DNA of 64,000 nt. Source: an uncultured Micrococcaceae bacterium. Its GTDB lineage: Bacteria > Actinomycetota > Actinomycetes > Actinomycetales > Micrococcaceae. Made by a program: the position numbers and the translations under genes. The notes beneath the pieces are model-generated. The model had not been told where the DNA came from. It did no database searches and worked only from the letters and a program-made list of their open reading frames with translations. The stretch is taken from contig CANNAD010000001.1 in NCBI GenBank assembly GCA_947502645.1, positions 868,001 through 932,000 on the forward strand, written 5' to 3'. Each line of letters starts with the position of its first letter. Positions within the stretch are counted from its first letter, which is position 1. Positions 55,523 through 64,000 of the stretch are shown here, piece after piece.

Positions 55523-56386
55523 ATGACCAGTGAACACGTACCCAACCCTGATGAGCCCCCCGTTTGTCCACGGCATCCCGACAGGGTCAGCTACGTGCGC
55601 TGCCAACGATGCGGACGCCCGGCCTGTGGAGACTGTCAGGTTCCCGCATCGGTAGGGTTCCAGTGCGTTGATTGTGTTCGCGAGGCGAAGCGCTCTCTGC
55701 CAAAACAGCGGAGCGTCTATGGCGGTGCGGTAACGAGCGGGAAACCGATTGTCACCATCACGATCATGGTGCTGTGCGGACTCTTCTTCGCTCTGCAGTT
55801 CCTGGTGCCTGGTTTTACCCAGGCGTTGTGGTTTGCACCCCTCTACGTCATGGACGTCCCAGGGTATGCCCAATATGCGTTTGAGCCCTGGCGGATGCTG
55901 TCCAGCGCTTTCCTGCACTCACCCGGCTTCCTGCTACATATTGCGTTCAACCTGTATGCGCTGTGGCTCTTTGGCCAGGCACTTGAACCATTGTTGGGCC
56001 GAGCCCGCTACCTGATGCTGTACCTCGTGTCAGCAATTGGCGGCTCCGTTGCTGTCGTCCTGCTGTCCGAACCGAATCAGCCGGTCCTTGGTGCCTCCGG
56101 GGCCGTCTTCGGACTATTTGGTGCCTTTTTCATTGTGCAGAGGCAGCGCGGCGGTGAAGTGCGGTCCATCGTAGTGTTGATTGCCCTGAATGCCGTGATC
56201 GGGTTCATCTATCCGAATATCTCCTGGCAGGGGCACCTCGGCGGTCTTATCGCAGGGGCTGCGTGCGCGGCAGCGCTGGCGTACGCGCCCAAAGGAAAGA
56301 ACCGGTCGCTTATCCAGTTTGGCGGGATGGCGTTGGTGTTCGTGCTTCTTGTGGCCATATCCGCAGTTGCCGCCGTCGTTCGCTGA
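55523..56386 (+). CDS. Rhomboid intramembrane serine protease with N-terminal zinc-finger-like domain
   Basis: 287 residues. Residues 11-55 contain CPRHPDRVSYVRCQRCGRPA, CGDCQ and CVDC, a B-box-like Cys/His zinc site. Six or seven membrane helices follow. The catalytic Ser is in LGASGAVFGLFGAFF, the His in WQGHLGGLIAG, and the loop-1 Arg motif is replaced by GRARYLMLYLVSAIGG. It cleaves membrane proteins within the bilayer. It is followed by the DnaA-box cluster. Confidence 0.94.
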   Translation: MTSEHVPNPDEPPVCPRHPDRVSYVRCQRCGRPACGDCQVPASVGFQCVDCVREAKRSLPKQRSVYGGAVTSGKPIVTITIMVLCGLFFALQFLVPGFTQALWFAPLYVMDVPGYAQYAFEPWRMLSSAFLHSPGFLLHIAFNLYALWLFGQALEPLLGRARYLMLYLVSAIGGSVAVVLLSEPNQPVLGASGAVFGLFGAFFIVQRQRGGEVRSIVVLIALNAVIGFIYPNISWQGHLGGLIAGAACAAALAYAPKGKNRSLIQFGGMALVFVLLVAISAVAAVVR

Positions 56387-56753
56387 TGTTATCCACAGAC
56401 GTTATCCACAGTGTGGGTAACTTACACCCGTGTCATTCGCTTGGGTAACCACTGCTGTGCCGGTTATCTGCGCTGCCGGGCACAAAATACGCGCTAGTTG
56501 CCCACATCTGTGGATAAGTTCCGTACACAGGTGTTGAAAAGGAGACGGCCGGAGATCGTCTCCGGCGCTCTGGCGCTAACATCTGGTGTTGGGCAGGGGT
56601 TATCCACACACTTTATCCACATTGTTAATAACTTACAGACGTGTAGTTTAGTGTTCGAGACCTTGACATGGTCACGATTTGCGGGAAATTAGCCCGTCTC
56701 TGGCAAAGTTATCCCCGGCTTGTGGATAACTTTGTGCACTGTCTGTGGAGGAA
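56387..56753. other. DnaA-box cluster outside the canonical origin (two diverged modules)
   Basis: 367 bp with no gene. Six perfect 9-mer DnaA boxes: 56389-56397, 56402-56410, 56600-56608 and 56613-56621 on plus; 56509-56517 and 56721-56729 on minus. Two near-boxes face the minus ones (56498 and 56709), and TGTGGGTAA lies at 56412. Each forward pair is spaced 13 bp and followed 8 bp later by TAACTTACA-N2-CGTGT (56418 and 56629); the reverse box follows 120 or 121 bp after the first. It looks like a duplicated DnaA-binding module. Confidence 0.85.
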
Positions 56754-57014
56754 TCAGTGCCAGCGGGTGGTCATGAGAAAGCCGACCATGGCGATACCGA
56801 AGCCAACCATGATGTTCCAGGAACCCAACTGCGGAACGGGGAACTGGCCGGAGGAAATGTAGTAGACGATGATCCACAGCAGCCCGATGACCATGAGGCC
56901 CAGCATGACCACCTTGTACCAGAGGGGGCTCGGCAGTACCTGATCGGGACCAGCGGACTCCTGCCGTGCGGCCTGCCGGGAGACGGGCTTCTTGCGGGAT
57001 TTCGACTCGGGCAC
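56754..57014 (-). CDS. crgA: Cell division protein CrgA
   Basis: 86 residues. A basic N-terminal tail (KSRKKPVSRQAARQE), then two membrane helices, KVVMLGLMVIGLLWIIVYYI and IMVGFGIAMVGFLMTTRW, with the short external loop FPVPQLGSWN between them, as in all CrgA proteins. It is a small septal protein that helps recruit division and wall-synthesis enzymes. Located as in mycobacteria, next to the trpG-like gene and pknB block. Confidence 0.96.
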   Translation of the reverse strand: MPESKSRKKPVSRQAARQESAGPDQVLPSPLWYKVVMLGLMVIGLLWIIVYYISSGQFPVPQLGSWNIMVGFGIAMVGFLMTTRWH

Positions 57015-57204
57015 TGGTCCTCCTAGGGGCGCAACTCACGGCGCCAATATGTAAACATAACGATCGATACACGTTCGGCGACGGACGCAGTATCCTAGAA
57101 GCAGGACGGCGGCCGTCAATAGGGTTTCAATAACCAATTCTAACGAAGATTGCCTCCAAAAGGACCGCGTATCAGTGCGGCGGAGAATTCGGGCAGGAGA
57201 TAGA

Positions 57205-57972
57205 GTGGCGCGAGCGCGTAGGCACAGGCGCAGACGCGGGCGTAGCCCCCTCCAGACAGTCATCCAGATTGCCGGAGAACTGCTGATTACCTTCGGCGTG
57301 ATCCTTCTGTTGTTTGTTGGCTGGGAGCTGTGGTGGACAAATATTGAGTCCAATCAGAAGCAGGAAGCAGCCATCGAGACCCTGATGGAAGACTTCGATG
57401 CCCCCGTTGTTCCCCAAGACACCGATGAGGACCTGAAGGACTATGGGGAGCCCATAGTCATGGACCCGGTGCAGGATGGTGAATCCTTTGCTGTCGTATA
57501 TATCCCCCGGTTCGGTGCTGAATTCACCCGGCCCGTGACCGACGGCGTCGGCGTCAGCGTGCTCGATAACCTCGGGCTTGGACATTACCCCCAGACAGCG
57601 ATGCCCGGAGAAGTCGGAAACTTTGCTCTGGCCGGTCACCGACAAACCCACGGAATGGTCCTGGACGCGATTCACACGCTGGTTCCAGGTGACCGCATCT
57701 ATGTGCAGACCAAGGACGGCTACTACACGTACGTCTACCGTAATAATCAGATTGTCCTGCCGAACAGGCTCGACGTCATCGCGCCCGTACCCACACAGCT
57801 GGGCGTCGTCCCCACAGAAAGAATGATGACCCTCACCAGCTGTAACCCACGATTCGGCGCGGAGGAGCGGATTATCGCCTATTCCGTCATGGAGTCCTGG
57901 CAGCCGTTGTCGGCCGGCCCTCCAGCCGAAATCGCGCCGCTCGTGGCCAGCAACGCAGAGAAAGGGGCCTGA
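57205..57972 (+). CDS. Class E sortase
   Basis: 255 residues from the GTG at 57205 with CAGGAGA 5 bp upstream; the frame also allows GTG 57175 with AAAGGA 10 bp upstream. A very basic N terminus (RRHRRRRGR) precedes one membrane helix. The catalytic His lies in LAGHRQTHG, the Cys in TLTSCNPRFG, and the Arg in EERIIAYSVM. Class E sortases anchor surface proteins with an LAxTG-type signal to peptidoglycan. It occupies the position of Rv0012 near crgA. Confidence 0.93.
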   Translation: MARARRHRRRRGRSPLQTVIQIAGELLITFGVILLLFVGWELWWTNIESNQKQEAAIETLMEDFDAPVVPQDTDEDLKDYGEPIVMDPVQDGESFAVVYIPRFGAEFTRPVTDGVGVSVLDNLGLGHYPQTAMPGEVGNFALAGHRQTHGMVLDAIHTLVPGDRIYVQTKDGYYTYVYRNNQIVLPNRLDVIAPVPTQLGVVPTERMMTLTSCNPRFGAEERIIAYSVMESWQPLSAGPPAEIAPLVASNAEKGA

Positions 57973-58140
57973 ATGTACGGCTGGATCTTCTCGCACCTGC
58001 CCGGACCACTATGGGCGCGCGTCCTCATCTCGATATTGTTGATCGTAACGGTTATTCTGCTCCTGCTGACCATCGTCTTTCCCTGGCTGTCGCAGTTCAA
58101 CCCCCTGACGGACTCTACGATTGGCACGCCCGGATCATGA
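57973..58140 (+). CDS. 55-aa single-helix membrane protein
   Basis: Starts at an ATG directly after the sortase stop (no gap) and overlaps the amidotransferase start by 4 bp (ATGA). One membrane helix, LISILLIVTVILLLLTIVF, follows WARV, then a short outer tail. Tight packing between two coupled genes supports it being real. Function unknown; it might assist the sortase. Confidence 0.75.
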   Translation: MYGWIFSHLPGPLWARVLISILLIVTVILLLLTIVFPWLSQFNPLTDSTIGTPGS

Positions 58141-58781
58141 ACAAGACTTTTCGCATCCTCGTCGTTGATAACTACGACAGTTTTGTGTTCACGCTCGTGG
58201 GCTACCTTCAGGAACTCGGCGCCGAAACCACTGTGATCAGGAACGACGACGTCACCCTTGCCGAGGCTATTGCCCTTGCCGAAACCCACGACGGCGTAAT
58301 GATCTCTCCGGGTCCCGGTGCCCCTGCAGACGCGGGTGTTTGTGTCGATCTCATCAAGTGGTGCGGTGAGGCATCCAAACCTATGCTCGGGGTCTGCCTT
58401 GGACATCAGGCACTGGCTGAAGCGTATGGCGGCACGGTCACCCATGCACCCGAGCTCATGCATGGGAAGACATCAGAGATCGAACATTGTGGGAAGGACG
58501 TCTTCGCTGGGCTCCCCTCCCCCCTGACCGTCACCCGCTATCACTCACTGGCTGCAGTCTCGACGAGCGTACCTGCTGTTCTCGAGGTGACGTCCACAAC
58601 TGCCAGCGGCGTCATTATGGGTCTGCGGCACCGCACAGCACCGCTGACCGGCGTCCAGTTCCACCCCGAGTCAGTGCTCACTGAGGGCGGCTATCAGATG
58701 CTCGGCAACTGGCTGGAATCGATCGGGATGACCGGGGCAGCTGAGCGCGCTTCCGGGCTGAGCCCGCTGATCAGCCGTTAG
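58137..58781 (+). CDS. Glutamine amidotransferase, anthranilate/aminodeoxychorismate synthase component 2
   Basis: 214 residues from the ATG at 58137 (the open frame begins earlier, inside the preceding gene). LVVDNYDSFVFTLVGYLQEL is the N-terminal signature; MISPGPGAP, the nucleophile Cys in GVCLGHQALAEAYGG, and FHPESVL complete the class I GATase triad. It supplies ammonia for p-aminobenzoate or anthranilate synthesis; a separate trp operon would decide. Known as trpG in mycobacteria. It overlaps the convergent pknB by 4 bp. Confidence 0.93.
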   Translation: MNKTFRILVVDNYDSFVFTLVGYLQELGAETTVIRNDDVTLAEAIALAETHDGVMISPGPGAPADAGVCVDLIKWCGEASKPMLGVCLGHQALAEAYGGTVTHAPELMHGKTSEIEHCGKDVFAGLPSPLTVTRYHSLAAVSTSVPAVLEVTSTTASGVIMGLRHRTAPLTGVQFHPESVLTEGGYQMLGNWLESIGMTGAAERASGLSPLISR

Positions 58782-60745
58782 CCCTTGCCCCTGTCGTTGT
58801 TCTGACCGGGTTCGCCCGCGTCGTCGGGCTTTCCTGGATCCTCAGGCGGACCCTTTGACGCGCCAGGGTCCGGATTTTCGGAGTCTTCAGGCGGTGGAGC
58901 CGGTGCCGCTGCAACGGTCACCACCACCACTGATCCTGGCTCTACCTCGGTGCCGGGTGCGTAACTCTGTGCGGTGACCGTCCCTGGTTCCAGGACGGAG
59001 TTTTCTTCTTCCTTGAACTCAACACGCAGGTTCAGCGCGGGATCGGTCAGGGTGGCTTCAGCCTTTTCCTTCGTCATGTCCACCACGTTCGGGACCTTGA
59101 CGGTCCCAGTGGAAATGACCAGATTCACCGTCGTATCGATGGCGACCTTCTCTCCAAGGCCGGGATCCGTGGACACCAACCGGTCCCTGGGCACTGTGGC
59201 GCTGCTCGTCGTCGTGGTGACTCCCGTGGTCAGGCCGAGACGTTGAAGTGTGTCCCGTACGGCGGATTCCGTCTGTCCTGCCAAATCTTCGGGAATGACT
59301 ACGGCAGAGGGACCCTTCGAGACAACGAGGGTCACTTCGCTGTCCGGCAGGACCTGCTCGCCCGCCTCCGGAGAGGATTTGATCACGGTGCCAGCTTCGA
59401 CAGAATCATGGAATTCCTCCTCAACCTGCGGTGTCAGCCCAGCACTGTAGATCTTGTTCTGCGCTTCGGTTTCAGATAGTTCCGCGACAGCCGGCACGGC
59501 TACTGTTACCGGGTCCTTGGGCTGATTCATCTGGATCAAGGCGAAAGCGCCCGCGCCCAGTATGAGAGCCAGAACGATGAAGAGCGTCACTATCCATGCC
59601 CGACGGCGATTCTTCCGGTCGTCGTGCGGGTCCTCTTCACGTCCCATCGTCCGGACGGAGGATTGTTCATCACCATACGGCGGCTCATCGTCAGGGTGAA
59701 TGTCATCATTTGTCAGTGATCCACCGGCTCTGACGCGGGCCATCGCGCGCGTCTGCGGTTCGTCAGCGTCAGCGGCAGCAAGCCCGACCGGGCTGGCTAC
59801 CCTGATTGCCTCGGTTGGTGAATCCTGACGGTGCTCGGGATCCTCACCGGCAACGGGGATTCCGCGGCGGGCGTCCTCCAGCGCGGTGCGGAAGGCCGCT
59901 GCATCCTGGAACCTGTCAGTGCGGTCCTTCTCCAAGGCTTTCGCAAGAACGGAGTCCAGGGCGGCGGAAACATCGCTGTTATGCGCACTCGGTGCCTCAG
60001 GATGCTCCCGCACGTGCTGATAGGCCACAGAGACAGGGCTGTCACCCACGAACGGAGGACGGCCGGCGAGCATTTCATAGAGAACGCAGGCAGCGGAGTA
60101 GAGGTCACTGCGCGCATCCACAGTTTCGCCGCGAGCCTGCTCCGGCGATAGATACTGGGCCGTACCCAGGACGGCCTGTGTCTGCGTCATGGTCGCGGCG
60201 GAATCTGCCATGGCCCGGGCAATACCGAAGTCCATGACCTTGACCGCTCCGTCGGGAGTGATCATGACGTTGGCGGGCTTGATATCCCGGTGAACAATAC
60301 CTGCCCGATGGCTGTACTCCAGAGCCGCAAGGATTCCCACCGTGTGGTGCGCGGCGTCGTCGACCGTCAACTCATGGGACCTGATCAAATCCCGGATAGT
60401 ACGGCCAGCCACATACTCCATGACAATGAACGGAACGCGGACGTCGTCGTGCGCTGCAGCGTTTGGCATGTCCTGATCTCCGGTGTCGAAGATGGAGACG
60501 ATTGCCGGATGGTTCAGTGCTGCCACAGCCTGGGCTTCCCGGCGGAACCGGGACTGGAACAGCGGATCGCGAGCGAGATCAGGGCGGAGCACCTTGATCG
60601 CTACTGAACGCCCCAGCAAGACGTCACGAGCCAGGTACACATCGGCCATGCCTCCACGGCCGATGAGTTCACCTACCTCGTAACGCCCGTTGAGGACGCG
60701 TTCAGAGTTCACTCGGGGTGTCCTTTCATCAGGATCAGCGGTCAC
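58778..60745 (-). CDS. pknB: Ser/Thr protein kinase PknB, PASTA type
   Basis: 655 residues. Kinase: glycine loop IGRGGMADVY (29-38), Lys51, HRDIKPANV (152-160), DFG (172-174), activation loop with TQTQAVLGTAQYLSPEQARG including the two conserved Thr. A linker and one membrane helix (about 385-410) follow. Outside are three or more PASTA repeats, including VAVPAVAELSETEAQNKIYS and VKVPNVVDMTKEKAEATL, then a Pro/Asp/Gly tail. It senses muropeptides or lipid II and controls growth and division. Probably cotranscribed with pknA and pbpA. Confidence 0.97.
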   Translation of the reverse strand: MTADPDERTPRVNSERVLNGRYEVGELIGRGGMADVYLARDVLLGRSVAIKVLRPDLARDPLFQSRFRREAQAVAALNHPAIVSIFDTGDQDMPNAAAHDDVRVPFIVMEYVAGRTIRDLIRSHELTVDDAAHHTVGILAALEYSHRAGIVHRDIKPANVMITPDGAVKVMDFGIARAMADSAATMTQTQAVLGTAQYLSPEQARGETVDARSDLYSAACVLYEMLAGRPPFVGDSPVSVAYQHVREHPEAPSAHNSDVSAALDSVLAKALEKDRTDRFQDAAAFRTALEDARRGIPVAGEDPEHRQDSPTEAIRVASPVGLAAADADEPQTRAMARVRAGGSLTNDDIHPDDEPPYGDEQSSVRTMGREEDPHDDRKNRRRAWIVTLFIVLALILGAGAFALIQMNQPKDPVTVAVPAVAELSETEAQNKIYSAGLTPQVEEEFHDSVEAGTVIKSSPEAGEQVLPDSEVTLVVSKGPSAVVIPEDLAGQTESAVRDTLQRLGLTTGVTTTTSSATVPRDRLVSTDPGLGEKVAIDTTVNLVISTGTVKVPNVVDMTKEKAEATLTDPALNLRVEFKEEENSVLEPGTVTAQSYAPGTEVEPGSVVVVTVAAAPAPPPEDSENPDPGASKGPPEDPGKPDDAGEPGQNNDRGKG

Positions 60746-60757
60746 TGGTTCCCGTTG

Positions 60758-62524
60758 CTATGGGCTCGTTGGTGACGGGGTTGGTTCCGGCTGCGGATTA
60801 CCGGTGTCCGCCGGCGGTCCCGCTGATACGAAGTACGTGACCGTACTCCCGCTGTCCACCTCTTGACCCTCGCCAGGGTTCAACTGCAGGACTGTGCCCT
60901 TCGGAGCATCATTGGGCCGCTGACCGCCGTTGGCCGGAACGAGACCGGCCTCAACGAGACGTTGCCGGACGGTATTTTCCGCTTCACCAATCAGGCCACC
61001 GGGAACGGTCACCTGTTCTGGCCCAGTGGAATACGTGACCGTGACTTCGTCGCCACGCTGCAGCGTCCCGACAGGCTGTACCTGGGTGACGATATTTTCC
61101 GGAACGTCGGCATCCGGTTGCGGATCCTCAATGACGGTCAGACCCAGAGCCGACAGCTCGGAAACGACCTGATTCAGCGGCTGGCCCTCATAGGCAGCAG
61201 CGTTCACGACTACCTCTTCAGGTGCTTCCGTGGTTGGTTCCTCAGTGGGAGTCTCCGACTCGCTCTGCGTGGGCGACGGAGAACTTGAGGTGCTCTCAGA
61301 TGCTGACGGGCTTGACGACGGCGAAGTGCCGTCATCGTCCGACCCCATGCTCTGGACCAGGAAATACCCGGCGACCGCCAGCAGGATCAACAGCAGCAGC
61401 GCAATCAGGGGAAGCGTCCACGGGCTGCGCCCACGCCGTTCCTCGACCGGTGCTTCATCAACATCCTCTTCGACACGCCACTCCCGCTCGGCAGCAACAT
61501 CGCCTGTATCCGATGAAGCAGCCATACCTGCCCCAGCCACTCCAGCGCCTGCAATTCCAGCACCTGCCACCGTGGGCAGAGCTGAAGTCGACGGCTGAGC
61601 CACCGCTTGGGTGGAATCATCCGGGGTGAGCGGAACCGCCGTCGTGGCGTCGCCGTCGCTCGCAAACAACAACATGCCCGGCACTGCCGCCTCAGCGGCC
61701 CTGATATCCCCGCGCTGGATTGCGCTGACTGCGCGGGTCAACGCGTCAGCGTCCTCCGGGCGGTCCTTGGGATCCTTCGCAAGCATGGACATGATCAGTG
61801 CGCGTACGGGCGACGGGATCGACGTCGGAAGCGGTGGCGGAGTGTCATTGACCTGTGCCAGTGCGATGGCAATCTGCGACTCACCCGAGAACGGCCTCCG
61901 GCCAGCCAGAACCTCGTAGCCGATGATGCCAAGAGCATAGATGTCTGATGAACCCGTTGCCTGCTGTCCCGTGGCCTGTTCAGGAGCCAGGTACTGGGCT
62001 GTCCCCATCACCTGACCGGTCTGTGTCAGCGGCACCTGGTCGGCAATACGAGCGATGCCGAAGTCGGTGATCTTGACCTTGCCGTCTGGCATGATCAGGA
62101 GGTTTCCCGGCTTCACATCACGATGAACGAGGCCCTGCTGATGGGCGGCGGAGAGTGCAGCGGAAGTCTGACCGATGACGGACAGGGTGCGCTCAGGCGA
62201 GAGCGTGCGGTCACGCTCGATGATGGCGGACAGCGGCTGACCGGGCACCAACTCCATGACGAGGTAGCCGGACCCCTCTTCCTCCCCGTAATCGAAGACG
62301 TTCGCAATCCCCGGGTGGCTTAGGAGTGCCGTATGACGGGCCTCAGCACGGAAGCGATTGAGGAATCCGGGATCACCCGTGTACTCCTCTTTCAGGATCT
62401 TGATGGCGACCACACGCCCTAGGACCTGGTCCCGGGCTTTCCAGACCTCACCCATGCCCCCAATGGCGATGCGGTCCGTGAGCTGGTACCTGCCGCCTAA
62501 GGTGATACCTGATGTAGGTCTCAC
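60758..62524 (-). CDS. pknA: Ser/Thr protein kinase PknA-like, with PASTA domains
   Basis: 588 residues. Kinase: IGGMGEVW (21-28), Lys42, HRDVKPGNL (134-142), DFG (154-156), [20 protein letters not shown]. Ala/Gly-rich linker, then a membrane helix (about 370-390), a Ser/Thr/Glu-rich stalk and two C-terminal PASTA-like repeats, such as [18 protein letters not shown] and [20 protein letters not shown]. Mycobacterial PknA has no PASTA domains, so both kinases of this pair may sense wall fragments here. It overlaps pbpA by 4 bp and precedes pknB by 12 bp. Confidence 0.95.
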   Translation of the reverse strand: MRPTSGITLGGRYQLTDRIAIGGMGEVWKARDQVLGRVVAIKILKEEYTGDPGFLNRFRAEARHTALLSHPGIANVFDYGEEEGSGYLVMELVPGQPLSAIIERDRTLSPERTLSVIGQTSAALSAAHQQGLVHRDVKPGNLLIMPDGKVKITDFGIARIADQVPLTQTGQVMGTAQYLAPEQATGQQATGSSDIYALGIIGYEVLAGRRPFSGESQIAIALAQVNDTPPPLPTSIPSPVRALIMSMLAKDPKDRPEDADALTRAVSAIQRGDIRAAEAAVPGMLLFASDGDATTAVPLTPDDSTQAVAQPSTSALPTVAGAGIAGAGVAGAGMAASSDTGDVAAEREWRVEEDVDEAPVEERRGRSPWTLPLIALLLLILLAVAGYFLVQSMGSDDDGTSPSSSPSASESTSSSPSPTQSESETPTEEPTTEAPEEVVVNAAAYEGQPLNQVVSELSALGLTVIEDPQPDADVPENIVTQVQPVGTLQRGDEVTVTYSTGPEQVTVPGGLIGEAENTVRQRLVEAGLVPANGGQRPNDAPKGTVLQLNPGEGQEVDSGSTVTYFVSAGPPADTGNPQPEPTPSPTSP

Positions 62525-63972
62525 TTGTTCAACACCGCCTCTAGAAGTTTCTTAGCGTTTGGACTAGTTAGTTGTGATCCTGTGGGGACGTCCACATTCT
62601 CAATGACAATAGTGACCACGACCTGAGGATCATCCGCGGGCGCGAAGCCGGTGTACCAGGAGTTATTCCCCGTGGTCCCCTGCATCAGTTCCGCCGTTCC
62701 GGTCTTGGATGCGACATCGACACCGGGAATCTGGGCGCCGGTTGCCGTTCCGAACTCCGTTGTCCCGACCATCCACTCGGTGATCTGATTGGCGATCTCC
62801 GGAGAGGTGGAGGTATTAAGCACCTCCGGCTGAGGCTCTTCAATGATCCGTAGATCCGGAGCGCGAACTGACTGCACGAGCTGCGGCTTCATCTGCACAC
62901 CATCGTTGGCGATCGCTGCCGTCATCATCGCAATCTCCAACGGCGTGGCCTTCACGTTGTACTGACCGATGGCCGACTGGGCAAGCTGGGGTTCGTTCAG
63001 GTCCTCTTCCGGGAACTGGCTGGCCACAACACGTGTGGGGATGAACAGTTCCTGACCGAACCCGAACTCACGCGCTTCCTTCAGGATGGTGTCCTGACCC
63101 AGCTCCAGCGCAATGTTGGCAAATGCCGTATTGCACGAATGCGCGAGGGCAAACGCGAAGTCCGCGACCGTGCGGCTCGAACACTGCCCCGAAACATAGT
63201 TCGGCAGTTCGTAGGTGGTTCCTTCGAGTTCCAGATTCTGGGGGTTGGGCAACTCCGAATCCGGATCATACTTCTCAGATTCCAGCGCGGCCGCGGTATC
63301 AATGATCTTGAATACAGAACCGGGTGCGAGCAGCTCCTGGGTAGCCGGATTGATATACGGAGACAGGCCTGGAGTGTTGATGAGTTTCTGCATGTTCTCG
63401 TTGACCACCTGCGTATTGACCCCAGCGAGCAGGTTGGGATCAAACGAGGGCTTTGAAACCATGGCCATGATGTCCCCGGTGGCCGGATCCATGACGACGA
63501 TGGACCCCTGCTGACCCTCGGGGATGAGGTCCCACGCAAGCTGCTGAAGTTGGGGATCAATTGTTAGCTCGACGGACGCGCCCTGGCCCATATTCCCGTT
63601 GAACAAGCCGGCAATCCGATCAAAGAACTGCGAATCACTGGTACCCGAGAGCTGCTCCTGCATTGCCGACTCAAGCTGCGTGGCACCGTGGGAAAGCGAG
63701 AAGAACCCGGTCAGATGGGCGTAGGTATTGGGCTCGTTGTATACGCGTTCATAGGGGAACGGCCCGTCGGACTCCACGGACTCCGCTATCGGTTTGCCGT
63801 CAACGAGAATGGAACCCCGGTTTTCGCCGAAGTCCTGCAGTACGGTTCGCCGGTTGAGCGGATTGTTTGTGAGGGCCTCAGCGCCGATGAACTGTACATA
63901 GGTAAGAGAGCCGAAGAGCAGGGTGAACATGGCAACTGCGACAATCCACGAGGTGCGAATAGCCTGATTCAT
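62521..63972 (-). CDS. pbpA: Penicillin-binding protein, class B type (PbpA)
   Basis: 483 residues. One N-terminal membrane helix (10-30), pedestal domain (about 40-140), then the transpeptidase domain with SVFK (Ser219, Lys222), the SCN triad in [10 protein letters not shown], and KTG in [10 protein letters not shown]. It cross-links peptidoglycan together with an FtsW/RodA-type polymerase encoded just upstream (63969-64000 shows that gene's end). It overlaps both neighbours by 4 bp, so the four genes are coupled. Likely regulated by the PASTA kinases. Confidence 0.97.
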   Translation of the reverse strand: MNQAIRTSWIVAVAMFTLLFGSLTYVQFIGAEALTNNPLNRRTVLQDFGENRGSILVDGKPIAESVESDGPFPYERVYNEPNTYAHLTGFFSLSHGATQLESAMQEQLSGTSDSQFFDRIAGLFNGNMGQGASVELTIDPQLQQLAWDLIPEGQQGSIVVMDPATGDIMAMVSKPSFDPNLLAGVNTQVVNENMQKLINTPGLSPYINPATQELLAPGSVFKIIDTAAALESEKYDPDSELPNPQNLELEGTTYELPNYVSGQCSSRTVADFAFALAHSCNTAFANIALELGQDTILKEAREFGFGQELFIPTRVVASQFPEEDLNEPQLAQSAIGQYNVKATPLEIAMMTAAIANDGVQMKPQLVQSVRAPDLRIIEEPQPEVLNTSTSPEIANQITEWMVGTTEFGTATGAQIPGVDVASKTGTAELMQGTTGNNSWYTGFAPADDPQVVVTIVIENVDVPTGSQLTSPNAKKLLEAVLNK

Positions 63973-64000
63973 GCGTGTCCCACCTCTCCGTCTGCCGGCC
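63969..64000 (-). CDS. 3' end of an upstream gene, probably FtsW/RodA (truncated by window edge)
   Basis: Minus-strand frame reads ...PADGEVGHA and stops with TGA overlapping the pbpA ATG (ATGA). Only about ten codons are in the window, so the identity rests on the conserved actinobacterial order rodA-pbpA-pknA-pknB. Confidence 0.55.
   Translation of the reverse strand, partial: PADGEVGHA

Overview
The window is chromosomal DNA from a high-GC actinobacterium of the order Micrococcales, most likely Micrococcaceae (Arthrobacter-like). The evidence is gene content and order. The replication-origin core runs rpmH-dnaA-dnaN-gnd-recF-dciA-gyrB-gyrA-DUF3566-tRNA-Ile-tRNA-Ala. It is flanked by the actinobacterial blocks CCA-transferase/NUDIX/MurJ/pseudokinase/trxB/trxA/parB/parA/rsmG/khpB/yidC/yidD/rnpA on the left and ppiA/rhomboid/crgA/sortase/trpG-like/pknB/pknA/pbpA on the right. 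A mycothiol gene (mshA) and inositol-phosphate synthase (ino1) agree with this. Genes left of dnaA are mostly on the minus strand and genes right of it mostly on the plus strand in the core, as expected for two replichores diverging from oriC.

Layout. 1-15.7 kb: end of an MMPL transporter, a large multi-domain membrane protein, an MFS carrier, an ABC-F ATPase, RraA, a NarL-type two-component system divergent from an FtsX-like ABC transporter, an FAD oxidoreductase, a FemAB-like transferase coupled to a GT87-type glycosyltransferase, and a DUF2975/YozG-type regulator pair. 15.8-21.9 kb: ino1, a DUF559-type nuclease gene bracketed by long palindromic repeats, fhs, an unidentified protein and mshA; Ino1 makes inositol phosphate and MshA uses it in mycothiol synthesis. 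22-25.7 kb: an accessory operon of up to four very small ORFs with strong ribosome-binding sites followed by an ABC ATPase and two membrane proteins. This is the least explained gene set in the window. 25.7-33.4 kb: histidine phosphatase, CCA transferase, NUDIX, MurJ, a separate pseudokinase-like protein, TrxB and TrxA.

33.4-57 kb: a 1.6-kb gene-poor stretch with four parS sites, two more parS sites inside parB and parA, then the ribosome/membrane-insertion/replication core, both gyrase genes and two tRNAs. A 367-bp intergenic region upstream of crgA carries six perfect DnaA boxes in what looks like two diverged copies of one module; it is about 13 kb from the dnaA-dnaN origin and richer in perfect boxes than that origin. 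57-64 kb: class E sortase, a 55-aa membrane protein, a glutamine amidotransferase, two PASTA kinases and a PBP. The left edge of another gene, probably rodA/ftsW, lies at the end.

Two interspersed repeat families are visible: a roughly 80-bp element with interleaved dyads (6.3 and 52.9 kb) and the palindromic element flanking the DUF559 gene (17.0 and 18.0 kb). No rRNA, CRISPR array, prophage or insertion sequence was seen. All family assignments rest on reading motifs by eye; no database search was run.
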